Made by a program: the position numbers and the translations under genes. The notes beneath the pieces are model-generated. The model saw nothing but the letters and a program-made list of their open reading frames with translations. It did not search any database and had not been told where the DNA came from. Of a stretch of 39,197 nucleotides of DNA, positions 23,930-32,419 are shown piece by piece. Position 1 is the stretch's first letter, and each line of letters opens with the position of its first letter. The stretch is taken from the NCBI GenBank assembly GCA_031553885.1, contig JAVBKV010000042.1:1-39197 (forward strand), read 5' to 3'. Origin of the DNA: JAVBKV01 sp031553885. Its GTDB lineage: Bacteria > Bacteroidota > Bacteroidia > Bacteroidales > Azobacteroidaceae.

Positions 23930-24430
23930 TTATATTTTCTCTTTTTTCATAAAAACAAGTTTGTTATTTTTATCAATTAAGTATACCCTATCTACGGCAT
24001 CTGATATTTTTGTCACTTTTTTCTCATCTGAGTCTATATCTTCAAAAGGAATTCTATTATATAGTAAGCTGTCTTTTTTCACAAATTTATCAAAATTACC
24101 TACTTTATTTGTTTCATAAAACAATAAGTATGTTGATTTGTATTTCTTATATCCCATAAATATAGAATCTTCAAGTAATTCCGTACTTGCAGAATCCAAT
24201 ATGGAATTTAAAAACCTGACTACAAAAGTAGTATCGTTATAAGCCGTAAACCATATGGTAATAAAAGGATATTCTTTATAACTTATTTCTACAGAATCAA
24301 CAATATTTAAAATCTGAGAATTAATTCCGTTATATAACGAATCTTTTTTCTGATTTATTGAACTATTACAACTTAATAAGAAAAGAAAAAAAGTAACAGA
24401 AAATCCAATTGTTTTAGTTGTATTTTTCAT
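23930..24430 (-). CDS. Immunity-type lipoprotein, family member 1
   Basis: This 166-aa lipoprotein has a signal peptide ending FLFLLSCNSS (Cys about residue 21). Family blocks are YNGINSQILNIVDS, YPFITIWFTAYND, VVRFLNSIL, FMGYKKYKSTYLLFYE, FDKFVKKDSL and RVYLIDKNNKLVFMKKEKI. The first immunity candidate (24673-25227) has a looser version of the same order: VDSIPNS, a hydrophobic strand and a terminal NGDSLVLLEKE. All may therefore descend from one ancestor that diversified to match different toxin tips. Confidence 0.75.
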   Translation of the reverse strand: MKNTTKTIGFSVTFFLFLLSCNSSINQKKDSLYNGINSQILNIVDSVEISYKEYPFITIWFTAYNDTTFVVRFLNSILDSASTELLEDSIFMGYKKYKSTYLLFYETNKVGNFDKFVKKDSLLYNRIPFEDIDSDEKKVTKISDAVDRVYLIDKNNKLVFMKKEKI

Positions 24431-24466
24431 AAATAAAATTTTATTTTTTAGAATTCATACATCCCT

Positions 24467-24499
24467 CGTTTGGCGTAGTCTCTGACTACGTCTTGTTAA
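24467..24499. repeat. 33-bp palindrome-bearing repeat, copy 2
   Basis: The core is a perfect inverted repeat CGTAGTC-TCT-GACTACG (24474-24490), flanked by CGTTTGG and TCTTGTTAA. It matches 21205-21237 at 32 of 33 bases; the single difference breaks the palindrome in the other copy. Confidence 0.75.
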
Positions 24500-24602
24500 A
24501 TACAGGTATTTGACTTGCAACTTTTAAATCAAAAGCTTTATTTTATCATATCGAAATCAGGCACTATTTAAAAACCCAATCGAATTATTTTTACTACTTT
24601 TT

Positions 24603-24671
24603 TTATAATAAAAAAATCAGACTATCATTTTTATTAATAAGGTATATCCATTCATAATAATCACAATTTAT
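24603..24671 (-). pseudogene. 3' fragment of an immunity-lipoprotein paralogue
   Basis: The minus strand encodes INCDYYEWIYLINKNDSLIF and then LL before a stop, matching the C-terminus of the protein at 23379-23906 (LNCDPYERIYLINKKDSLVF). No upstream part of the gene is present. It lies 2 bp downstream of the first immunity gene, between it and the palindromic repeat. Confidence 0.7.
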
Positions 24672-24672
24672 T

Positions 24673-25227
24673 TCATTCTTTTTCAAGAAGTACCAAACTA
24701 TCTCCATTCACTAACTTATAAATCCATCGACTAGTTCTATAATGTATTCCATCGTCATGTCTTTCTCCTTTATATTTTTTAAAAAAATCATGCTCCTCAA
24801 CAAAATCTTTACTTAAAACTTCTTCATTGATGATTTGATTCAAATTTGAAACACCTGCATAATATACAACAATAGCTTTTCCTCCAATATCACACCCTCC
24901 TTTAATATAAGTACTGTCATCTGGAACTATATTACATGGATATACGGGTTTAAATAACCCAGGATAGGCAGTAAACGTTATTGTAGTATCTTTTTTATCC
25001 ACGCCGCAAATTACCATGTACATTGTTGGTGCATTATATGAATTAGGAATACTATCAACAAGAGCTAGAAACTGTTCCAATGTATACTGAAGTTTTTCTG
25101 GAATGAAGACTCTTGTTTTTTCAATATCCTTCTCCTTGATATATGAGACGTCGCTATCCTTATTATCATGTTTACAAGTAACATAAAACAGGATTATTCC
25201 AAAAATTAGAAACACTTTCTTTTTCAT
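24673..25227 (-). CDS. Lipoprotein, likely cognate immunity protein of the Rhs toxin
   Basis: This 184-aa protein has a lipoprotein signal peptide (GIILFYVTCKHDN, Cys about residue 18). The mature part has no recognised domain; landmarks are TLEQFLALVDSIPNS, YMVICGVD, GGCDIGGKAIVVYY and a terminal RWIYKLVNGDSLVLLEKE. Its ATG overlaps the toxin stop as ATGA, so the two are translationally coupled, the standard arrangement for a toxin and its cognate immunity gene. A lipid anchor would place it in the periplasm or on the outer membrane, where it would meet a toxin acting outside the cytoplasm. It is loosely similar to the three-member lipoprotein family downstream. Confidence 0.75.
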   Translation of the reverse strand: MKKKVFLIFGIILFYVTCKHDNKDSDVSYIKEKDIEKTRVFIPEKLQYTLEQFLALVDSIPNSYNAPTMYMVICGVDKKDTTITFTAYPGLFKPVYPCNIVPDDSTYIKGGCDIGGKAIVVYYAGVSNLNQIINEEVLSKDFVEEHDFFKKYKGERHDDGIHYRTSRWIYKLVNGDSLVLLEKE

Positions 25228-28200
25228 CGGTTATTCTTTAATGTTGGTAAAATAAGTTTCTTATAATCTGTTATGTTACGAATAAGAACAGGTCCTTCAT
25301 ACCCAACATGATATAGTCTTTTAGAATTTGGAAAATAAACATAATTTAATCTTGTTTGCCTTTTGCTGTTTTCAACATTAGTACGAACATTTTCCCAATC
25401 ACTATTAGAATGTACAAAAGTTTTAGACCCTGATTGAGAAAATCCCATAGAATATTTTTCCTTTTCTACATCAACACCAACATCAGGATGAGAATGAAGT
25501 GTGGCTGAAGGTTCATCTACAATTCCATAGTCTTTCCACTTTCCTACTGTTCTTGGATGATGTTTTGTTCCTATCGTATATTCATCCTCATTTTTATGAA
25601 CAACCCATTCTGATTCTGTATTATCTGCCGCAAACTTAAATACATTAAAAGCATCGTCAGAGTTGGATGTTGTTGCAGAAGTAGAACCTTCCTTCCCTAC
25701 TAATTGAGGAAGCAAACCTTTATCATTTACTCGTAAATAATTGTTCGTAATGCCATAATCCGGGGCATATAACTGGTCGTACTTATCATCTGTTTCCATC
25801 CAAAGTTCTATACCTCCATCTTCATTTAGTCTATACCAATCCATCCCTGTTGGATCTATCCGATTTATCGGATTATTTCCGCAATACACATACGGACTAA
25901 TGCTATAATACTTCTCCGCCAACGGATCCATTTGCATGAACCTACCTATCGCCGGGTCATACGTCCTGGCCCCAAAGTCGTAAATATTCAGTCCGCTCAT
26001 CCGGGATAACTCCTTATCTCCGAACTTGTAAGTGTAAAGATTAGCCTGGTCGTTCCACCAGAGGTGATCACCCTCTGTCATCGATAACCCGAAGGGGTAG
26101 TAATTATCAGTCTGATACACCCAGCTGCCTCCGTAGTTTATCACCCGGTTGTTGCCCAAATGGTCCTTCAAAACATAAAACTGGTCCCAACCTACGTTTT
26201 CGTAATTCATATAACCCCCTTCGTTACGGATCAGCATCAACTGGTTATTAATATAAACCTTGTTATTGACGTAATCCTTCTGAAGATCTCCTTCCATTGG
26301 AGAACCCGTAAACTCCATACGGAGCTTTGTCCCGCCGGCATCATAGAGGTAATCGATCCTTGCTCCGCTGGCAAACTCGATTTTATTGGGTAAATTTAAG
26401 TAATTGTATTCAATATTCCTAATCCCCTTGTTCTTGTCGGTGATCATGTTACCGTTCCCATCGTAAGTGTATTTAGGAGAAGATTCCCACAAATTCTTGA
26501 ACTCCATAACGTGGGGAGAGTTTTGTTGAGTGCCGCCGTCATGAATGGAGACAATCCGGTTGCCTTTCCGTTCAACGACACTCGGAATGTCCATCCAGAC
26601 TTGCTGGCCGTTGTCACCCTTACCGCTGCGTACAATTTGGTAGATGTTTCCGTTCTTGTCACAATTGACGTGTTCACTGTATAATTCCTGATTGTGCCAG
26701 GTCCCGTTATTCTTTTCGCCATAACCGGAGTTTCTCAGGAAGCCCAGGTCATCATAGACGAAAGTATAATACCTTTCAGTATTTTCAAGGCCCGATACCA
26801 GGCTTTTCCAACGGATACCGGCAATGTTACCACCAAAGTAAATCCTGCCGCCCTCCCAGGGATTGTCGTGGTAGTAAAGTTCTTCAGTAAAGTCATGACT
26901 CGCCTGTTTGGTGATCCAGTTCCTGACATTGTATTGATAGTTGACAGGTTGCAGATTGTTGGCTGTTTTGTTCTGTTCGATACGGCCCAGCTTGTCGTAA
27001 GTAATTTCGGAAAAAGTAACCTCAGGGTAAGCCCACTGGTTTTCAGTTACCTTGTAAGTGGTTTTCTTAAGCCGGCCGGCAGCATCATAAGTGTAAACGT
27101 ATTCTTCAGTAGTGGGAACTGCGTGCGGGGAGGTATGGATCTCTTTCTTTTTGGTAGGTTCACCCGTAAAGGTATAAGCCATATACAACTTGTCAACACC
27201 TCCCAGGTGGTTGGTCGATTTAGACTGGATCATACGGCCCTTATCATTGTAGTAATAAGCAGTAACAACTTCATTACCACTACCATCAAGAAGCTTCATA
27301 CGGGTACCGGTCAACAACCCCTTGGCAGAGCAAAGGTTACAGGAAGAGTTGAGGTATCGTCCATCATAACCCGGTTCGACATTGTAATCCAGTTGGGAGC
27401 GGAAGTCGGGCGATTGGTTAAGCAGGTGTTCGTAATCGTCATAATGATTGATGACCAGAGCGTTGGAATACGTCACCCGGGGCATCTTAACCCAGGTATA
27501 ACCATAAGCCCCGCCGCGGTTCTCCACAATCACGTCGTTCCAAAACTCACTCTCAAGCTGGGGGCGTTCACTAATATCGGTATAAACGCCGGAAACAATA
27601 ACCCGTCCGAAGGGATCGTACTTGTTAAAGCTCCATTCGTCCTTTACCCGTTGGTTACCGTCCTGGGAAAGGATCAGGCGGTCGGCATAGTCGTAAACGT
27701 AATGAATCCATTCAGCGCCCGGAAGTTTCTTTTCCTTGCAGCGGTTACGTCCGTCATAATGGTAAAGAAAAGCAAAGTCCTCCAGGGTGGTGTGGATAAA
27801 GCTATAGGTGGTATTACCGGTAGTTTCCTCTTCTTTTGTTATCGCATCGGAAGCCTCGGGAGGAAGAACACAGCACAGGTTACTGAAATCGTCGTAAATA
27901 TAGTAAGTATCTGCCCAGGGATCATTCTGGTAATCGGGAAGACCACCACCATGGAAATCGCCGCTGATCAGCGTGCGGGTAAGTATTATCCGGCCCTGCT
28001 TATCCTTGAATTCCAGGAAGACCAGGTTGTCTTCGTCCGTAGTTTTCGTAACATAAAGTTCTCCGGTAGCGTATTCGCCCTGTAAGACAACAGTATTCTC
28101 ACTCGACATACGGTAATAACGGCAAGAGAGGGTAGGATCCGACGAACGGGAAGTATTGGCCAGGTAATCGGTTTGAATCTTCCGGTCAAAAGAACGCCAG

Positions 28201-28655
28201 GCAGAGCCCGGACCGTAACGCCTGGACTCCCGGTTCAGGGGAGAAGCCTCGTAAAGGATTTCAGTATAGGCATGGGAATCCGAAGAGGAATTGTCCCGGG
28301 AAGGATATTGAGAACCTACGTTGGATGTAAGGGTGGAAGGAGTCACATAACCGCCGGAGGCAGAGTTATCGTTGTAATAAGGCTGGTAAGTCCGGAAAGG
28401 GCGGCCGGCGAAATCGTATTCAGTCAGGATAACCCGGTCGGGAATCGCAGAAGATTTACCCTTCAGGACGGTTTGGGAAGGCCGGCCCAGGCCGTCGAAA
28501 TATTGGATCTCGTCCAGGGAGTTACTACCCGAAGAATCGAGCATCGTACGGACCTGAACATAATTCTGTCCCGAACTCTGGCCCCAACTTCCCCATACAA
28601 AAAGAAAAGGAAGCACCAGGACCGGAAAAACCAATCTACATATTTTATCTTTCAT
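25224..28655 (-). CDS. Rhs polymorphic toxin with JAB-like metallopeptidase tip (C-type)
   Basis: This 1143-aa exported protein has a signal peptide (cleavage near SWGQ). Residues about 30-890 have an N-terminal DUF6443-like start (YFDGLGRPSQTVLKG) and many YD repeats. The Rhs core follows (IGRFMQMDPLAEKYYSISPY, then YCGNNPINRIDPTGMDW ending at residue 940). The last 203 residues are a variable tip with sharply higher A+T than the rest of the gene. The tip has His1054-Ser-His1056-Pro, an upstream glutamate (Glu1014 or Glu1016) and S-x-x-D at 1083-1086, the residues of a JAB/JAMM zinc peptidase, as in the JAB-like toxin families of Bacteroidetes Rhs proteins; the spacing is wider than in classic JAMM enzymes. 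It follows the B gene by 36 bp and overlaps its immunity gene (ATGA). Confidence 0.85.
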   Translation of the reverse strand: MKDKICRLVFPVLVLPFLFVWGSWGQSSGQNYVQVRTMLDSSGSNSLDEIQYFDGLGRPSQTVLKGKSSAIPDRVILTEYDFAGRPFRTYQPYYNDNSASGGYVTPSTLTSNVGSQYPSRDNSSSDSHAYTEILYEASPLNRESRRYGPGSAWRSFDRKIQTDYLANTSRSSDPTLSCRYYRMSSENTVVLQGEYATGELYVTKTTDEDNLVFLEFKDKQGRIILTRTLISGDFHGGGLPDYQNDPWADTYYIYDDFSNLCCVLPPEASDAITKEEETTGNTTYSFIHTTLEDFAFLYHYDGRNRCKEKKLPGAEWIHYVYDYADRLILSQDGNQRVKDEWSFNKYDPFGRVIVSGVYTDISERPQLESEFWNDVIVENRGGAYGYTWVKMPRVTYSNALVINHYDDYEHLLNQSPDFRSQLDYNVEPGYDGRYLNSSCNLCSAKGLLTGTRMKLLDGSGNEVVTAYYYNDKGRMIQSKSTNHLGGVDKLYMAYTFTGEPTKKKEIHTSPHAVPTTEEYVYTYDAAGRLKKTTYKVTENQWAYPEVTFSEITYDKLGRIEQNKTANNLQPVNYQYNVRNWITKQASHDFTEELYYHDNPWEGGRIYFGGNIAGIRWKSLVSGLENTERYYTFVYDDLGFLRNSGYGEKNNGTWHNQELYSEHVNCDKNGNIYQIVRSGKGDNGQQVWMDIPSVVERKGNRIVSIHDGGTQQNSPHVMEFKNLWESSPKYTYDGNGNMITDKNKGIRNIEYNYLNLPNKIEFASGARIDYLYDAGGTKLRMEFTGSPMEGDLQKDYVNNKVYINNQLMLIRNEGGYMNYENVGWDQFYVLKDHLGNNRVINYGGSWVYQTDNYYPFGLSMTEGDHLWWNDQANLYTYKFGDKELSRMSGLNIYDFGARTYDPAIGRFMQMDPLAEKYYSISPYVYCGNNPINRIDPTGMDWYRLNEDGGIELWMETDDKYDQLYAPDYGITNNYLRVNDKGLLPQLVGKEGSTSATTSNSDDAFNVFKFAADNTESEWVVHKNEDEYTIGTKHHPRTVGKWKDYGIVDEPSATLHSHPDVGVDVEKEKYSMGFSQSGSKTFVHSNSDWENVRTNVENSKRQTRLNYVYFPNSKRLYHVGYEGPVLIRNITDYKKLILPTLKNNR

Positions 28656-28667
28656 AATTTCTTATAG

Positions 28668-28700
28668 CTCTTAGTTCTTAGTTTTTATCTCTTAGTTCTT
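28668..28700. repeat. Short direct repeat across the B-C junction
   Basis: CTCTTAGTTCTT occurs at 28668-28679 and again at 28689-28700, with AGTTCTTAG-like units between. The second copy covers the stop codon of the B gene. As with the repeat at the end of engB, a short repetitive insert abuts a stop codon. Confidence 0.6.
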
Positions 28701-29963
28701 CACTATTTTCTCCGTAAAAGTTTCACCCGAACAGTTAATACGAAGCAGGTAGTTACCCTGAAGGAGGTTACCCATGGGAACCGTTTCCGTATGCAGGCCG
28801 TTATGCTTTTCACAACGAGTACTGTAAAGGAGTTGGCCCTGCAGGGAGTAAAGAGAAACATTGAAAGGAGTATCGTCAGGGAGGGAAACCTCAACAGAAA
28901 GGTCCGTGGTGACAGGATTGGGGTAAAAATTATAGTGAATGGCAGCCGTAACCTGCAAGGGATTATCGTTAGGACCTTGAGGAGATGAATGGTTGGGTTG
29001 ACTGAGGTTATCCAGCAAAGCCAGGTTGGCAGGATCCTTGTCCAGGTAATCGGCACGCTGGCTGGCCGGAGAGTAGAGGAAAGCCCGGAGAGTCTCATTC
29101 GTGGACCGGCCGTTTTCTTCAACGTATTCCCTACGGGTTTCAAAGACAGGATAACGGTAGCCGCGGGCATACCAGCGGCAGGTCTCGATAATGTGAAGGC
29201 GGATGCTTTTTTTCAAGGCTTGTTCAATTTCCTTCAAGAGTTCCTTTTCCTGTTTCTCTGCTTCACCTTCCTTTTTTGTCTTAGCTTTCTCCAGTTTTTT
29301 CAATTCGTGGGGCGTACGTTCGTCGATAGAAGTATCGACCAGGCGAATGCGGAGAACATTATCTAAAGTATCCTGACCGGGAAGGATCAAACGACCGTAA
29401 GCATCAGCCTCGCTCTCCAGGCTACCCCGGAGGGTGATGGCCAACGCATCAGCGTAATTGCCTTCGCCGTAATAGTAAGAAAGTATATGGTCCTTATAAG
29501 AAACAGGAAAGCGCAAGGCAACAGCAGGACGGGAATAGGAAACAGAAGTGGTAGGATTTTCGTAAGCCCTGACAAGAAGGGAGTCGCCCGAAGAGCTGTA
29601 GTGAGTCAGCATACCGGAAGAAGACTCGACGGTATAGCCGGAGGAAGAAGCCCAGTAGGAAACAGGAGCAGCAGCGTCGGAAACCTCATGAAAGTATTGG
29701 GAAATATCAGTTTTTGTAAAATCGATGCGGGACAAGTCCAATGATTCAGGAAGTCGGATTTTTTTCTTTTCCACCGGAATAAGAGAGCTAAAATCCCAAA
29801 AGACGGATTTACCCGGGCGACCCGGATCCTTAAAAACAACTTCCTCGCGGGACAAAGCATCGCCAGGACGGGGACAAAACAAAGAAGCATCCAATACCGG
29901 CTGGGAGAAAAGGGAAAGAACAGCAAAGGGAACAATGAGGACAACAGATAAAATCTTTTTCAT
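28692..29963 (-). CDS. Secreted protein with T9SS type A sorting domain (B-type)
   Basis: This 423-aa protein has a signal peptide (ending near LSLFSQ). The middle has no recognised domain but includes WDFSSLIPVEKKK and a charged helical segment around residues 225-255 (KLEKAKTKKEGEAEKQEKE). The last ~80 residues form a T9SS type A C-terminal sorting domain: NFYPNPVTTDLSVEV, SLYSLQGQLLYS, LLQGNYLLRI and a terminal EKIVKN. The protein should be exported across the outer membrane by T9SS and surface-attached or released. It is the first gene of the toxin operon, 36 bp before the Rhs toxin. The left-edge gene (1-200) is a paralogue that also follows an Rhs-type gene. A carrier or anchor for the Rhs assembly is the natural inference. 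Confidence 0.88.
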   Translation of the reverse strand: MKKILSVVLIVPFAVLSLFSQPVLDASLFCPRPGDALSREEVVFKDPGRPGKSVFWDFSSLIPVEKKKIRLPESLDLSRIDFTKTDISQYFHEVSDAAAPVSYWASSSGYTVESSSGMLTHYSSSGDSLLVRAYENPTTSVSYSRPAVALRFPVSYKDHILSYYYGEGNYADALAITLRGSLESEADAYGRLILPGQDTLDNVLRIRLVDTSIDERTPHELKKLEKAKTKKEGEAEKQEKELLKEIEQALKKSIRLHIIETCRWYARGYRYPVFETRREYVEENGRSTNETLRAFLYSPASQRADYLDKDPANLALLDNLSQPNHSSPQGPNDNPLQVTAAIHYNFYPNPVTTDLSVEVSLPDDTPFNVSLYSLQGQLLYSTRCEKHNGLHTETVPMGNLLQGNYLLRINCSGETFTEKIVKN

Positions 29964-30255
29964 ATTTTATCTTAGCGATTTAATGGGTATTTTTGAGTTA
30001 TAATTACAAGAAGAGTCAGACTCTTTATTGTCAAGATTACCAGGAAATTATCCGGCAGAAACACGTTAGAATAAGGACCCAATCACAGAATGCGAGGATA
30101 AAAGTAGCTATTTAATCGTTTCGTTAGGCAATTTATAATAATTTTAACACAAAATAGCCTTAAAATTTAACACTTATTGATATGAAAGACAAAAAAACTC
30201 AACATCCGGATTTCAATCTTCCGGAGTTGGGTATATGCATTTATACTACTTTTTC
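29964..30255. other. Intergenic region upstream of the toxin operon
   Basis: This 292-bp AT-rich spacer contains the terminator of the S9 peptidase operon (30191-30232) and a small perfect palindrome AGAGTC-A-GACTCT (30012-30024). It must also hold the toxin operon promoter, but I find no exact TAnnTTTG box on the minus strand, unlike most other promoters in the window. A different sigma factor or a regulated promoter is possible. No gene is visible. Confidence 0.5.
30191..30232 (-). terminator. Intrinsic terminator of the glyS-lemA-FKBP-S9 operon
   Basis: The minus strand reads ACCCAACTCCGGA, a 9-nt loop, TCCGGATGTTGAGT, then a run of seven T. The stem has one bulge and one mismatch. It lies about 25 bp after the S9 peptidase stop. 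Confidence 0.75.
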
Positions 30256-32397
30256 TCAGGGTTTCAGCCACTGATCGAACCAGCGGAAAAACTCACGTTG
30301 GAAAAGCACCCCATTCTGAGGTTGTGAGATCCAATGGTTTTCATTTGGGAAGATCAGCATCCGGGAAGGAATTCCCCGCAATTGGGCAGCATTAAAAGCC
30401 ATCATTCCCTGAGAAGCGAGGATGCGGTAATCCAATTCACCGTGCGTGATCATAATCGGAGTATCCCATTTATCCACAAATTTATGCGGAGAATTGGCAT
30501 ACGTACGTTGAGCAACTGCATTGGATTTGTCCCAGAACGGACCGCCCAGGTCCCAATCAGCAAACCACATTTCTTCAGTTTCCAGGTACTGAGCTTCTTC
30601 GTTGAAAATTCCGGCATGCGACAGGAAGGCCTTGAAACGCTTGTTGTGATTTCCGGCCAGCCAATAAACGGAAAATCCTCCATAACTGGCTCCTGTACAA
30701 CCCAAACGATCGGCATCCACGAAAGGTTCTTTCGAGAGGGCATCGATTGCAGAAAGGTAATCTTTCATATTTTGTCCGCCGTAGTCTCCGCTGATCTGCT
30801 CGTTCCATTCCTGTCCGAATCCAGGTAATCCGCGACGATTGGGAGCCACCACAATATAACCGTGGGCAGCCATCATCTGCAGGTTCCAGCGGGTGGACCA
30901 AAACTGGCTGACCGTATTCTGAGGACCTCCCTGACAGTATAAAATCGCAGGATATTTTTTATTCGGATCAAAATCAGGAGGATAAACCACCCAGGTCAGC
31001 ATGTCTTTGTTGTCGGTTGTTTTAATCCAGCGCGGTTCCACCTTTCCCATCGTTACCTGATCCAGGATATCTTTGTTTTCCAGGGAAATATTATTTTCTT
31101 CTGCACCACCGGGCAAGGACACCGTATACACTTCAGGAGGAGCTGACATCGAACGACGAAGCCCAACCAAATAATCTCCGGCAAAAGCTACGGAAGTATA
31201 ATCGTGCTGGCCTTGAATAAGAGGAATGATAAAGCTACCATTTTTTGCCCCAAACATAGCTTCCGGTAATTTATTTATTTGATCTTCTGTTCCTGCTATG
31301 GCTGTCAAAACAAATAACTGGGAAGTCCCTTTAACACAGGCAACAAAATAAATATCCGTAGATTTGGCATTCCAGCAAAACTCATCAACATTGTAATCGA
31401 AAGAGGAAGTGTGGTATATTTTTTCTCCGGTTTTAAGATTCAGGGTAAACAAGCGGTTTTTATCCGATTCGTAACCGTCGCGCTCCATGCTTTGCCAGGC
31501 AATGTACTGTCCGTCGGGAGAGAACTGAGGATTCGTATCATATCCCATCATTCCTTCCGTCAGGTTTTTAGTTTCCTTCGTTTCTACGTTGTACAGGTAA
31601 ATATCCGAGTTGGTAGACTGGGCATACGCCTTACCGGTTTTCTTACGACAGGTGTAAGCAATGCATTTACTGTCAGGAGACCAGTCCAGCTGCTCGATTC
31701 CGCCCCAGGGCTTCATCGGACTTTCAAAAGGCTCTCCTTCCAATACATCTGTAATGTTAGACAATGCTGTTCCGTCAAAATCCGCGACAAAAGGATGAGG
31801 AATGGTTTCCACCCACTCGTCCCAGTGCTTGTACATCAGACCATCGATAATGCGACCACTGGCTTTATCCAGGTCCGGATACTTATCCTGAGTCCGGTCA
31901 CCGTATTTTACTTCACTGATAAACAGTATCTTTTTTCCGTCGGGGGCATACTTGAAACTTTGAATGCCTTTTTCTACCTGGCTGATTTGCTGACGTCCGG
32001 AACCATCGGGATTCATTTCCCACAGTTGCGAGTCATAAACAAAAGCAATCTTTTCTCCGTTTTTAACCCATTGAGCATCGCCTTCGCTTTTGGGGGTCGA
32101 GGTAATCTGCTTCCGGTTACTACCGTCTATGGCTACCGTAAACAGTTCCCGGTTGCGTTTATTCAAAGCGATATCCCCGTAGGAAACGCCATACAGTACG
32201 GTCTTTCCGTCGGGAGACAAGACAACGCCGCTTACCTGTCCGAACAAGTGCAGCAATTCGGCACTCATGCGACCGTTTTCCACCTGAAGGGGTTTCTTTC
32301 CGATGATTGCTTCTTCCTGCTTTTTTTCTCCCTGTGGAGTGTTGCAAGCAGTAAATATCATTGCTCCTGCCATAAATGCGATCCAACTTTTTTTCAT
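30256..32397 (-). CDS. S9 prolyl-oligopeptidase family dipeptidyl peptidase (DPP5-like) lipoprotein
   Basis: This 713-aa protein has a lipoprotein signal peptide (AMIFTACNTPQ, Cys18), an N-terminal beta-propeller (about residues 50-440; repeats such as SPDGKTVLY, APDGKKILFISE, SPDGQYIAW) and a C-terminal alpha/beta-hydrolase domain. The catalytic triad is Ser571 in GASYGGF, Asp656 in HGELDYR and His688 in NENHW. Length and order match the DPP5 group known from Porphyromonas gingivalis, which releases dipeptides from peptide N-termini. It is the last gene of the operon, 22 bp after the FKBP gene, and is followed by a terminator. Confidence 0.92.
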   Translation of the reverse strand: MKKSWIAFMAGAMIFTACNTPQGEKKQEEAIIGKKPLQVENGRMSAELLHLFGQVSGVVLSPDGKTVLYGVSYGDIALNKRNRELFTVAIDGSNRKQITSTPKSEGDAQWVKNGEKIAFVYDSQLWEMNPDGSGRQQISQVEKGIQSFKYAPDGKKILFISEVKYGDRTQDKYPDLDKASGRIIDGLMYKHWDEWVETIPHPFVADFDGTALSNITDVLEGEPFESPMKPWGGIEQLDWSPDSKCIAYTCRKKTGKAYAQSTNSDIYLYNVETKETKNLTEGMMGYDTNPQFSPDGQYIAWQSMERDGYESDKNRLFTLNLKTGEKIYHTSSFDYNVDEFCWNAKSTDIYFVACVKGTSQLFVLTAIAGTEDQINKLPEAMFGAKNGSFIIPLIQGQHDYTSVAFAGDYLVGLRRSMSAPPEVYTVSLPGGAEENNISLENKDILDQVTMGKVEPRWIKTTDNKDMLTWVVYPPDFDPNKKYPAILYCQGGPQNTVSQFWSTRWNLQMMAAHGYIVVAPNRRGLPGFGQEWNEQISGDYGGQNMKDYLSAIDALSKEPFVDADRLGCTGASYGGFSVYWLAGNHNKRFKAFLSHAGIFNEEAQYLETEEMWFADWDLGGPFWDKSNAVAQRTYANSPHKFVDKWDTPIMITHGELDYRILASQGMMAFNAAQLRGIPSRMLIFPNENHWISQPQNGVLFQREFFRWFDQWLKP

Positions 32398-32419
32398 TCC
32401 AGTATCCGGTTAAACAAAT

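Noticed and set aside
26694..28085. Long plus-strand open frame (463 codons) opposite the Rhs toxin gene
   Set aside because: It is antisense to a clear Rhs coding region, has no recognisable domain and follows from the codon use of the real gene.
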